NCBI RefSeq assembly: GCF_016616235.1
Contig: NZ_CP067100.1
Location: forward strand, 372,001 to 436,000
DNA from: Bradyrhizobium diazoefficiens
Lineage (GTDB): Bacteria > Pseudomonadota > Alphaproteobacteria > Rhizobiales > Xanthobacteraceae
Direction of reading: 5' to 3'
Length of the DNA stretch: 64,000 nucleotides
The translations under genes and the position numbers were made by a program. Position 1 is the stretch's first letter. Every line of letters begins with the position of its first letter. The notes under the pieces were generated by a model. It saw only the letters and a program-made list of their open reading frames with translations. It was not told where the DNA came from and did no database searches. Positions 34,694 to 42,263 of this stretch are shown here, one piece after another.

Positions 34694-34697
34694 GACA

Positions 34698-34847
34698 ATG
34701 GCACCGGATCGAGATATCGCGAAGGCCGGGCAATCCCAAACCCGAAGCGCCGACTGCATCAAGGCCGGCCCTATTACTTTCGCGTCATCGTTCGAGCTGG
34801 CTGATCCCGAAGGGTCTCGAAAATCCAGCTCAACAATTCCCGCGTGA
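34698..34847 (+). CDS. Possible 49-residue protein at the end of the vapE operon
   Basis: A short frame starting MAPDRDIAKAGQSQTRSADC, four bases after the preceding stop with AGGA just before the ATG. It is polar and has no recognised motif. The spacing fits the coupled style of the arm, but the size makes chance hard to exclude. Confidence 0.35.
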   Translation: MAPDRDIAKAGQSQTRSADCIKAGPITFASSFELADPEGSRKSSSTIPA

Positions 34848-34874
34848 AGCTAGTCGAGAATAAGCCCGTCATTA

Positions 34875-36104
34875 TCAAGTGACGAGCCGCAGCACCTCGC
34901 GCGACCAAGCGTCGAAGGCGCGAGCCTTCTCGTCCTCGAAGTCATGCTGCTTATAGGCGTCATCGTCAGCGTGGTTCAGGCAACCGTCGACCGTCTCGGT
35001 GGTGAAGCCAAGCTTCTGCATGCGCGTTGCGCCGGATCGCCGGAGATCGTGCAACGTCCAATTTGGAATTGAGGTTATGTCTGAATCATCTTCACGGGCG
35101 ATCTCCAGCATGGCCGCATCTAGGCGTTTCTTCGCCTTGCTGTAACCAGTGAATGGGCTCTCACCGTTGGTGCAGAAGATGAAGCCCGCCTTGTTCTTGA
35201 CGCGAGGGATGGCGTCCAAAAGCGCGAGCATCGCATCGGTTAGGAAAACTTCGTGTTCCCGGTTGTTCTTGGCCCGCTCCGCCGGAATGATCCACACGCG
35301 GCGATTACTCTTGTGGATTTCCCGGGCGCGCATTGCTGAGCCCTCGGTACGTCGCGCCAGTGTCAGGATCAGAAGCTTGACCAGATAGCCCATTGGGTAC
35401 GGCTCGCGATCGCAAGCCTTCCAAAGCCATTTGAACTCGCTGTCGGTGAGCTTCCGGCGGCGCTTGTTACCCTTTGCCTTGTCGATTCCATCGCAGGGGG
35501 AGCGCTCTAACCGCCCCTGCGAGACGCACCAATTGAAGAACGTCGAGAGCACGCTGAGCATGCGCGCGGCACTATGCGGGTGCTTCCGTGCGATCGGGTT
35601 GAGCAGAGTGGTTACGTCCGCTTTGGCGATCTCGGTGAGCCGGCGCTTGCCCCACACAGGTCCGAAGCGGGTCTCGTACAGCCGATCAACGCGGTCTCCG
35701 GTGGATTGGCGCCATCCCTTCTGATTGCGGCTCTTCGGCTTCGGGGCGTCTTTCCACGCCTGCCACGCGGCAGGGAACAGCTGGGATGCATCGATCCCGG
35801 CAGCGGCCTTGCGCCGCGCCTCCGCCTTCTCTGCCGCCGGATCGGCGCCGTCTGCGACCTCCCGCAGTTTGCGATTGGCGATGCGTTGGGCTTCAGCCAA
35901 CCCAAGCGCCTCTGAATATCTGCCCAGCGTCAGCTTCCGATAGCGGCCATCGCGCATGTACCGGAGCACCCAAGATTTCTGGTCGGTAGGTGTCACCGAA
36001 AGCCGAAGGCCTATGATCTTCTTATCTCTGATCTCATAACGGCCGCGCGGATCGCCCTTGGCTTCGGCGGCAGTATCCTTGGTCAAGAATCTGGGGCGGT
36101 TCAT
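34875..36104 (-). CDS. int: Tyrosine-type integrase of the element (P4 family)
   Basis: A 409-residue recombinase from MNRPRFLTKD. The N-terminal DUF4102-like arm-binding domain (residues about 15-80, with GLRLSVTPTDQKSW) is followed by a core-binding domain and the catalytic domain. Catalytic residues are Arg at 251/252 (LARRTEGSAMR), His352 and Arg355 (HDLRRSG), His378 (LNHADD) and Tyr384 (AYKQHDFEDEK). It acts on the tRNA-Thr repeat: its start is 154 bases inside attR, and the 18-bp arm-like repeat lies directly upstream of the ATG, so binding there could also repress its own expression. A longer start at 36170 would be encoded across that repeat and was not used. Confidence 0.95.
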   Translation of the reverse strand: MNRPRFLTKDTAAEAKGDPRGRYEIRDKKIIGLRLSVTPTDQKSWVLRYMRDGRYRKLTLGRYSEALGLAEAQRIANRKLREVADGADPAAEKAEARRKAAAGIDASQLFPAAWQAWKDAPKPKSRNQKGWRQSTGDRVDRLYETRFGPVWGKRRLTEIAKADVTTLLNPIARKHPHSAARMLSVLSTFFNWCVSQGRLERSPCDGIDKAKGNKRRRKLTDSEFKWLWKACDREPYPMGYLVKLLILTLARRTEGSAMRAREIHKSNRRVWIIPAERAKNNREHEVFLTDAMLALLDAIPRVKNKAGFIFCTNGESPFTGYSKAKKRLDAAMLEIAREDDSDITSIPNWTLHDLRRSGATRMQKLGFTTETVDGCLNHADDDAYKQHDFEDEKARAFDAWSREVLRLVT

Positions 36105-36106
36105 CA

Positions 36107-36124
36107 GGGTAGGTCCGGGGTAGG
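36107..36124 (+). repeat. Arm-type repeat, right copy
   Basis: Identical to 18508-18525 over 18 bases (GGGTAGGTCCGGGGTAGG), same orientation. It sits immediately upstream of the integrase start, on the int promoter or leader. Confidence 0.6.
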
Positions 36125-36257
36125 AAAATCCGCTGCCGGAAGCGTTAGTCGGTGTGGCCAACGCTGTCAAACGATACCGAACGAACCTATTGTGATCACA
36201 GCAGAATCGCCCAGAATCGTTAACCGCCGTTTGACGCTGAGAGGCCCGAATGCGTGT

Positions 36258-36304
36258 TTCGTAATGACGGGGTCGGGGGTTCGAATCCCTCTTGCGGCAC
36301 CAGC
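36258..36304. repeat. attR, 47-bp direct repeat
   Basis: Identical to 18425-18471. This copy is not part of a complete tRNA: the sequence before it (GAGGCCCGAATGCGTG) does not form the 5' half. It marks the right end of the element. Confidence 0.95.
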
Positions 36305-36466
36305 GCTCAGATCATCCAATCGTTACAAACCGTTTGGCCCCGGGGCATCCGGCCGGGAGGAACGTGCGCAGCTTCGAATCGCGCCGCAGCCTGAGTGATC
36401 CCGGTCACATCGTCCTCAACGCAAGCTCCGTAATGTCCCGGTTACGCAAACACGGGGAGATTTCAC
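36305..36466. other. Chromosomal junction after the element
   Basis: About 160 bases without a gene. Before the insertion this would have followed the tRNA-Thr gene directly. It must hold the promoter of the gene at 36467. Confidence 0.45.
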
Positions 36467-36865
36467 ATGCGCAAGATCATTCTGGTTGCCGCCATGGTGC
36501 TGGCTTCGGTATCTGCCCATGCGGGCGACCGCAGTCTGTCGCTGTCTGCGGTGAGCGAGCAGGCCTCCGCGCCGCAGGTGGCCGCGACAACGAGCACGGC
36601 CACACAGCTTAGCGAAGTCGCGCCGGCCACCGAAGCACCGAAATATGTCGACCGTCCGCCGGCCGTTGCCACCACTGTTACGACGCCTGTTGCGACCCCT
36701 GCGCCCGCCGCGGCGATCGCTCCGACCGCGGCCACGGCGGCCTCAGCTCCAGTCGCAACAACCAAGCCGGCGAAGACCGCAAGCGCAACGAAGGCGAAGC
36801 ACAAACGCGAATCGACCGAGCGCCGCATCATCAGCGAGCTGCATCGCCACGGCATCTACTGGTAA
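36467..36865 (+). CDS. Exported Ala/Thr/Pro-rich protein
   Basis: A 132-residue protein with a clear signal peptide (MRKIILVAAMVLASVSAHAG, likely cut after AHA). A low-complexity Ala/Thr/Pro region (about 30-105) and a conserved-looking basic C-terminus (ESTERRIISELHRHGIYW) follow. A GGGGAG ribosome site is well placed. The family is unknown; similar small periplasmic proteins seem common in Bradyrhizobium. A bidirectional terminator follows. Confidence 0.7.
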   Translation: MRKIILVAAMVLASVSAHAGDRSLSLSAVSEQASAPQVAATTSTATQLSEVAPATEAPKYVDRPPAVATTVTTPVATPAPAAAIAPTAATAASAPVATTKPAKTASATKAKHKRESTERRIISELHRHGIYW

Positions 36866-36888
36866 GCGATCGTCGATCTCAAAAGCAA

Positions 36889-36912
36889 ATGGCCGGGCGA
36901 AAGCCCGGCCAT
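36889..36912. terminator. Bidirectional hairpin terminator
   Basis: Perfect ten-base-pair stem ATGGCCGGGC / GCCCGGCCAT with a GAAA tetraloop, A-rich to the left. It lies between two convergent genes. Confidence 0.75.
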
Positions 36913-36936
36913 GCGCATATTGAAGCGGTGTCGCGC

Positions 36937-37998
36937 TTACTGCGAAACCGTCTGCACCACGCTCGATATCGGACGCAGGCTCGTGCTCGCGGTCGGCACC
37001 TTCAACTCCTTCAGCAACGCCTCGTCATATTCCGGCAGTGACTGAAGGGTCGTCTTGGCCTTGATCTGCACGACCTTGTAGCCGCCGGCCTTCAGCCGCG
37101 CGAGCAGCGCCGGCATGGCTTCGCCGGTGTGCTTCTGGAAATCGTGCATCAGGATGATGCCCTTGCCGAGCTTGTCGAGCCTTCCCATCACGGTCTCGAT
37201 GATCTTCTCCGGCGTGGCGCCCTTGCGGAAGTCGAAGGAGTCGATATCGGTCGAGAACATCGCGACGTTGCGGGTGCCGAAATAGGTCACGATCGCAGGA
37301 TTGTGTTGAAGCTGCGGGAAGCGGAAGAACGGCGCCGGGTCGGTGCCGAGCGCGTATTTCACCGCGCTGATGCCCTTTTCGACCTCGTCCTTGGCCATCT
37401 GCTCGGTCATCTTCTTGCCGTTCAGATTGACGTGCGACCAGGTGTGCGTGCCGACCGTGTGGCCCTGGGCCAGCACCTGGCGCAGGATTTCCGGATGATA
37501 GGTCGCATGCTTGCCGACCGAGAAGAACAGTCCCTTGGTGCATTCATCCGCGAGCGCCTTCAGCACCGCGGGCGTGTTCACCGGCCAGGGACCGTCGTCG
37601 AAGGTCAGCACGACCTCCTTGTCGGTGAGGAAGTCGAATTGCTTGAAGTGATCGAAGCCGAAGCCGGGGCCGCCGGTGGTGTCGATCTCGACCACGCGGG
37701 AGACGCCGAGCGCGTTCGGATTGGCGCAGGCCTGCTTCGGCTGCACCGGCATGACCGGGGCGGGCGCAGGCGCCGTTGCTTGAGCAAGCGTTGCCGGCTT
37801 GGCCGCGACCGTGGCGGTGGTCTCGACATCGTCCTTGGCGGCGAGTTTCGCCGGTGCCGGCAGCCGATCGGCGGCACGGGCGGCAACTGTCTTGGGCGCG
37901 CCCTGATCGGCGCGCAAGGAATAATAAAACCAACCGCCGGCGGCGATCACGACCGCCGCAAGGACACTGGCCAGCATCAGGCCCAACGCATTACGCAT
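36937..37998 (-). CDS. Polysaccharide deacetylase (NodB homology domain), membrane-anchored
   Basis: A 353-residue protein: one N-terminal membrane helix (about 5-27), an Ala/Pro/Lys linker, and a carbohydrate esterase 4 domain from about 125. Metal and catalytic motifs are VLTFDDGPW (motif 1), HTVGTHTWSHVNL (motif 2) and FFRFPQL (motif 3). It should remove acetyl groups from an N-acetylated glycan such as peptidoglycan or an exopolysaccharide, in the periplasm. The C-terminus has a GIILMHDFQKHT segment with the family His. Start at 37998 chosen because it begins the membrane anchor. Confidence 0.92.
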   Translation of the reverse strand: MRNALGLMLASVLAAVVIAAGGWFYYSLRADQGAPKTVAARAADRLPAPAKLAAKDDVETTATVAAKPATLAQATAPAPAPVMPVQPKQACANPNALGVSRVVEIDTTGGPGFGFDHFKQFDFLTDKEVVLTFDDGPWPVNTPAVLKALADECTKGLFFSVGKHATYHPEILRQVLAQGHTVGTHTWSHVNLNGKKMTEQMAKDEVEKGISAVKYALGTDPAPFFRFPQLQHNPAIVTYFGTRNVAMFSTDIDSFDFRKGATPEKIIETVMGRLDKLGKGIILMHDFQKHTGEAMPALLARLKAGGYKVVQIKAKTTLQSLPEYDEALLKELKVPTASTSLRPISSVVQTVSQ

Positions 37999-38251
37999 CG
38001 CTACTCTTTCCAATGACGCAACCAAACTTGCGGAATTTCCCGCGCGACGAGCCATTAATGCGAAGGAACAGTTAACGTGACACCAACGCGACAGCGGTTG
38101 CGGAGGAATTTCAGACGGGTGCGCCAAAGTGACCGATGTCACAGAGGACGAGCGGCCCGTGACCGTCATCACAGTGCAAACTGTTTTGTCGGAGCATCGT
38201 AGTTCCCATCAACAACGGGCCCGCCTTCCGCGGTGCCAATGGGAGCTTCAA

Positions 38252-38545
38252 ATGACCAAATCTTTCTCGGCCAAAATTCGTGACACCAGCCTGGCGCTGG
38301 GCTTTGCCGCCATCGTCTCGATCGTGTCGACCACCTCGAGCTTCGCCTTCTCGGCCGAAGCGCAGCAGATGTGCACGGGCGATGCCTTCCGCCTGTGCTC
38401 GTCGGAAATCCCCAACATCCCGAAGATCACGGCGTGCATGATGAAGCATCGTTCGGACCTGAGCGCCGGCTGCCGCGCGGTGATGGACAAGGACCTCGCC
38501 AAGGGCGCCTCACGCAAGGTCGCTGACGCGCAGGACAGTCAGTAA
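38252..38545 (+). CDS. Small Cys-rich exported protein A
   Basis: A 97-residue protein with a signal peptide (hydrophobic about 14-32, FAFSAEA cut region) and one Cys-rich unit: C-x6-LC, then ITACMMKHRSDLSAGCRAVM. This is the four-Cys pattern of the GLG1-like cysteine-rich repeat. A similar protein lies 176 bases downstream on the same strand. The start at ATG 38252 was taken because it begins the signal peptide. Confidence 0.7.
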   Translation: MTKSFSAKIRDTSLALGFAAIVSIVSTTSSFAFSAEAQQMCTGDAFRLCSSEIPNIPKITACMMKHRSDLSAGCRAVMDKDLAKGASRKVADAQDSQ

Positions 38546-38720
38546 GAGACCGTGCGACGCCGCAAGCGTTGCGATTGACGAGCTCCCCTCGCGATGCGCC
38601 CCGGCGTCAAGCCGGGGCCACGTGGCGGCGAAAATGTCTGCTGCCAATAAAGCCGTTGCGGCTGAGGGATCGTCGCACTAGCTTCGCCCGCTCATTCTTC
38701 CGGGTAAGAGGCATTACGCG

Positions 38721-38936
38721 ATGACCAGATTTCTTTTCATGCTTCCTTTGCTCCTGTGCGCATCGGCTGCGTCCGCGCAACAGCAGCCCGGACACGATGC
38801 CTGTGCGCGCGATGTCACGCGCCACTGCCGCGCGGTGATGAACAATGGCGATGGCGCGGTGCTCGCCTGCCTGAAGCAGAACCGCTCCCGTCTCAGCAAG
38901 GCCTGCGACAAGGTGCTGACGGAGCACGGGCAGTAG
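38721..38936 (+). CDS. Small Cys-rich exported protein B
   Basis: A 71-residue protein with a signal peptide (MTRFLFMLPLLLCASAASAQ) and one Cys-rich unit, DACARDVTRHCRAVMNNGDG then ACLKQNRSRLSKACDKVL, with the same four-Cys spacing as protein A. The pair probably arose by duplication. A role in the periplasm or outer surface is likely, but its nature is unknown. Confidence 0.7.
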   Translation: MTRFLFMLPLLLCASAASAQQQPGHDACARDVTRHCRAVMNNGDGAVLACLKQNRSRLSKACDKVLTEHGQ

Positions 38937-38944
38937 TATTTCCC

Positions 38945-39026
38945 GTAGTCCGGACGGAGCGCAGCGAAATCGGGGAATCTATCGGCATGTGCGGCCCCGG
39001 ATTGCGCTTCGCTCCGTCCGGGCTAC
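38945..39026. repeat. Inverted-repeat intergenic element
   Basis: Ends GTAGTCCGGACGGAGCGCAGCG and CGCTTCGCTCCGTCCGGGCTAC form a long imperfect palindrome. It lies between two convergent genes and can fold into a terminator-like hairpin. It is of the same general type as the element at 11751-11821. Confidence 0.65.
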
Positions 39027-39038
39027 GACAGCCGAGAC

Positions 39039-40727
39039 CTACGTGCTGCTTCCCGCCGCGGTCGCGACCACCGGCAGCACCTCGGCGCTTGCGCGATCCG
39101 GCGTCTCTTCCTTCCAGCGCACCGAGCCGAACGGACGCTCCAGCATGCGGCGGATCCGCACCGGCTCGGGCCCGATGTGGAAATCGATCGCCTGCTGATG
39201 CAGCGCGCGTTCGGACTGGGTCGAGCGGTTGCGCTGACGCAGATAATCGAACCAGGTCGGGCAGTGATAGCGCTCGGTCCACAATTCCGGGTCGGCGATG
39301 TCGCGGGCGATCGACCAACCATAGGCGCCGTTGCGCTGTCTTGAGAGCTGCACGTCCTGCATCACGTTGTGGAAGGCGCGCGCATTCTCCTGGGCGACGC
39401 GGTATTCGATCTCGACCACCAGCGGGCCGCTGCGCCCGGTGATCGACAGCTTCACCTCGGGATCGGCCAGCACGTCGGCATCTTCATTGCGCGCGCCGAC
39501 GCGCGGCATCGTGAGCCAGATCCCGAGTAGCGGCGAGATCAGCATCAAGCCAGCGGCAACCAGCAGCGCGATCTCGACGCCGGCGTAGTCGGTGAGATGG
39601 CCCCAGCCCCAGGCGCCGATCGCGATGCCGCCTGAAATCGAGGCCTGGAACGCGGCGAGCGAGCGGCCGGCGACCCAGCGCGGCGCCGAGAGCTGGACGC
39701 CGATGTTGAACAGCGCCACCGCCGCCATCCAGACTGCGCCGGCGAGCACCAGCGCCGCCGCGGTCAGCACCGGCTCCCTGCTGACGGCAAGCGCGGCCAT
39801 CGCGAACGCCATCGATATGGTGCAGGCGCGGATCGCGGCTTCGCCGCTCATGCGCTTGCGCAGCTCGTGAATGTTGAGCGCACCGATCACGGCGCCCATG
39901 CCGAAGGCGCCGAGCATGATGCCGTAAGTCTGCGCGCCGCCATGCAGCAGGTCGCGGGCGACCAGCGGCATCAGTGCCATAATGGCGCCGCCGATCAGGC
40001 CCATCACCAGCGTGCGCAGCAGCACGATCTTGATCGGCGGCGAATTGGTGATGTAGCGGAAGCCGGACACCATGGCGCGGTTGAGCTTTTCCCGCGGCAG
40101 GCGCGACGGCTCGGTGCTGCGCCGCCAGAGCAGCAGCACCACCAGCAGCGGCAGATAGAGCACCGCATTGCAGGCAAACGCCGCGACCGCGCCGAGTGCG
40201 GCGACGATGACGCCGCCGACCGCGGGGCCGAAGCTGCGCGCGATGTTGTAGCTGATGCCGTTCAGCGCGACGGCCGACGGCAATGCGTCGGGCGGCACCT
40301 GCTCGCTGACCGAGGATTGCCAGGCCGGTCCGAACAGCGCATTGCCGCTGCCGACGACGAAGCAGAAGGCGAGCAGCGTCTCCGGCGTGATGAGATTGAG
40401 TCCGGCCAGCACCGTCAGCGCGGTTGCGCCGGTCAGCGCAATCAGCAGCGAAATCAGCGTCACGATGCGGCGGTCATACATGTCGGCGATGGCACCGGCC
40501 GGCATCGAAATCAGCATGATCGGCAGCATCAGCGCGGTCTGCACCAGCGCCACCTTGTCCGCCGAGGCCGCCATCTGCGTCATCGCCCAGGCCGCGCCCA
40601 CGCCCTGGATCAGGAGGCCAAGATTGGAGAGCAGGCTGGCCAGCCAGATGCGACGGAACACGGTGTAGCGCAGCGGCGCGGTGATGCCGTCGGCCGCAAT
40701 TTTCTGGCGGTTCGGCTGCTCGGTCAT
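39039..40727 (-). CDS. MFS transporter with C-terminal soluble domain
   Basis: A 562-residue protein. About 12 membrane helices over residues 20-415 match the MFS_3 (EntS-like) exporter group; YDRRIVTL after helix 2 is the A-motif region, and SARSFGPAVGGV-type glycine patterns follow. The last 130 residues (VVEIEYRVAQENARAFHNVM onwards) form a soluble domain resembling the antibiotic-monooxygenase/dimeric alpha-beta barrel fold. AAGGGG before the ATG at 40727 supports that start over one four codons earlier. The substrate is unknown. Confidence 0.88.
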   Translation of the reverse strand: MTEQPNRQKIAADGITAPLRYTVFRRIWLASLLSNLGLLIQGVGAAWAMTQMAASADKVALVQTALMLPIMLISMPAGAIADMYDRRIVTLISLLIALTGATALTVLAGLNLITPETLLAFCFVVGSGNALFGPAWQSSVSEQVPPDALPSAVALNGISYNIARSFGPAVGGVIVAALGAVAAFACNAVLYLPLLVVLLLWRRSTEPSRLPREKLNRAMVSGFRYITNSPPIKIVLLRTLVMGLIGGAIMALMPLVARDLLHGGAQTYGIMLGAFGMGAVIGALNIHELRKRMSGEAAIRACTISMAFAMAALAVSREPVLTAAALVLAGAVWMAAVALFNIGVQLSAPRWVAGRSLAAFQASISGGIAIGAWGWGHLTDYAGVEIALLVAAGLMLISPLLGIWLTMPRVGARNEDADVLADPEVKLSITGRSGPLVVEIEYRVAQENARAFHNVMQDVQLSRQRNGAYGWSIARDIADPELWTERYHCPTWFDYLRQRNRSTQSERALHQQAIDFHIGPEPVRIRRMLERPFGSVRWKEETPDRASAEVLPVVATAAGSST

Positions 40728-40868
40728 ATCCCCTTCCATATTGGGCTGGCAGACGTCGTTTTGGGCGATTCCGGCAAAGGTCAGTGATGCCCGCGAAAGT
40801 CCTTCGCTGTCCAGTGCTTAGGCCGGTATAAGCGGTGCAAAGACCTAAGGTTTCGCCGGGAGGAACAG

Positions 40869-42230
40869 ATGAAGCTGTCGCGACGGATGATCTTGCAGGG
40901 GGCGGGCAGCCTGCCTTTCGCCGTTGCGAGCTTGCGGAAGGGCGCGCTGGCCCAGGCGGCGCCGGATGGCGAGGTGCCGCCGATCCTGTTCGTCCACGGC
41001 AATGGCGATTACGACGCGCTCTGGATCACGACCCTGTGGCGGATGGAATCCAACGCCATCGCACGAGATCGCATGATGGCGATCAATTTCACCGATCCTC
41101 TTGCCAGGACGGACGACAAGGTCGAGGAGGCGAACCGCTCCTCGACCGAGGATCAGCGCCGCGAGCTCGCTGCTGCCATCGCGGAATTGAAACGCCGCAC
41201 CGGAGCACCTCGCGTGGCGCTGGTCGGCAGCTCGCGCGGCGGCTATGCGATCCGCAACGTCATCAAGAACGGCGGGGCCGGCGATGTCAGCCATGCCGTC
41301 TTGTGCGGCACGCCCAATCACGGCGTGTTCGCAACCGACGATCAGCCCAACAGCGAGTTCAACGGTCGCGGCGCGTTCCTGCGCGGCCTGAACGAGGGCG
41401 AGAGCGAGGTGACACCGGGCGTTGCCTTCCTCACCTTGCGCAGCGACGGCATGGACAAATATGCACAACCCGACGGCCGTTTCATCGGCAAGCCCGGCAT
41501 GCCGACCGGCATCACCGCAGAAGGCCCAGAGCTGAAGGGCGCCACCAATCTCGTGCTCGGCGCGCTCGACCATCGCGAACTGGCGTTTCACCCGCGCGCC
41601 TTCCGCGAGATCTACAAATTCATCGCCGGCCGTGAGCCCGTCCGGATCGCGATCGTGCCGGAGCAGAGCGTCAGGCTGGGCGGCCTCGTCACGGGCACGC
41701 CCGGCGGCGTGCCGACCAATCGTCCGGTCGCGGGTGCAACCGTCGAAATATTCCGCGTCGACCCTGATACCGGTGAGCGCAATGGCGGCGCGGTGCACAG
41801 CGCCAAGACCGGCGCCGACGGACGCTGGGGACCGGTGCAGGTCGATCCTTCCTGGTCGCTCGAATTCGTGCTGACGTCGCCGGACGCGCCGACGACGCAC
41901 ATCTATCGCTCGCCATTCCCGCGCTCGTCCGACCTCGTCCATTTGCGCCCCGCGCGCCCGCTCGGACCGGCAGACAAGGACGCCGGTGCGGTCCTCATCA
42001 TGTCGCGACCGCGCGGCTATTTCGGCCTGCCGCGGGATGTGGTGCTGCTCGACGGCAAGGAGCCAGCCGACGTCAAGCCGGGCGTGCCTACGGATTCGAC
42101 AGCAACACTGCGCCTTCCGGCCAGCGAAATCGGGCGTAACATCGTGGCTCAGTTCGGCGAAGAGCGGATTGTGGCCCGCGCCTGGCCGGCCGCCGAGAAC
42201 AGGATTGCGGTTGCCGAATTGACTTACTAG
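40869..42230 (+). CDS. Exported alpha/beta-hydrolase (esterase/lipase type)
   Basis: A 453-residue protein with a Tat-like N-terminus (SRRMILQGAG, cut near ALAQA). The hydrolase core has ILFVHGNGDYDAL for the oxyanion region and the nucleophile elbow VGSSRGGYAI (Ser122). A C-terminal region from about 265 is strand-rich (GATVEIFRVDPDTGERNGG) and resembles an Ig-like or carbohydrate-binding module. Substrate may be an ester polymer or lipid. A GGGAGGAAC ribosome site precedes the ATG. The next gene, a P450, lies 33 bases downstream. Confidence 0.82.
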   Translation: MKLSRRMILQGAGSLPFAVASLRKGALAQAAPDGEVPPILFVHGNGDYDALWITTLWRMESNAIARDRMMAINFTDPLARTDDKVEEANRSSTEDQRRELAAAIAELKRRTGAPRVALVGSSRGGYAIRNVIKNGGAGDVSHAVLCGTPNHGVFATDDQPNSEFNGRGAFLRGLNEGESEVTPGVAFLTLRSDGMDKYAQPDGRFIGKPGMPTGITAEGPELKGATNLVLGALDHRELAFHPRAFREIYKFIAGREPVRIAIVPEQSVRLGGLVTGTPGGVPTNRPVAGATVEIFRVDPDTGERNGGAVHSAKTGADGRWGPVQVDPSWSLEFVLTSPDAPTTHIYRSPFPRSSDLVHLRPARPLGPADKDAGAVLIMSRPRGYFGLPRDVVLLDGKEPADVKPGVPTDSTATLRLPASEIGRNIVAQFGEERIVARAWPAAENRIAVAELTY

Positions 42231-42263
42231 CTATTTGCCTGCGTCACCTCTCGGGAGGGAGCC

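Larger units (their letters stand above)
18425..36304. mobile_element. tRNA-Thr-integrated satellite-like genomic island, about 17.9 kb
   Basis: The element is bounded by a perfect 47-bp direct repeat of the tRNA-Thr(CGT) 3' end. It encodes a P4-type tyrosine integrase at the right end, an AlpA-like protein at the left end, a second excisionase-type HTH protein, a VapE-like SF3 ATPase, a TerS-like protein, a cold-shock-domain protein, many small coupled genes, a tRNA-like gene and a ParA-HEPN operon. No capsid, portal, tail, relaxase or mating genes are seen. The set resembles a phage satellite (P4 or PICI style) more than a prophage or ICE. That classification is inference; the boundaries are directly visible. 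Confidence 0.9.

Noticed and set aside
18425..36304. CRISPR array or prophage structural genes in the element
   Set aside because: No regular spaced repeats of CRISPR type were seen, and no capsid, portal, tail or lysis proteins could be recognised.
36192..36398. Plus-strand frame across attR
   Set aside because: It is formed by the tRNA fragment and the flanking junction and has no coding character.
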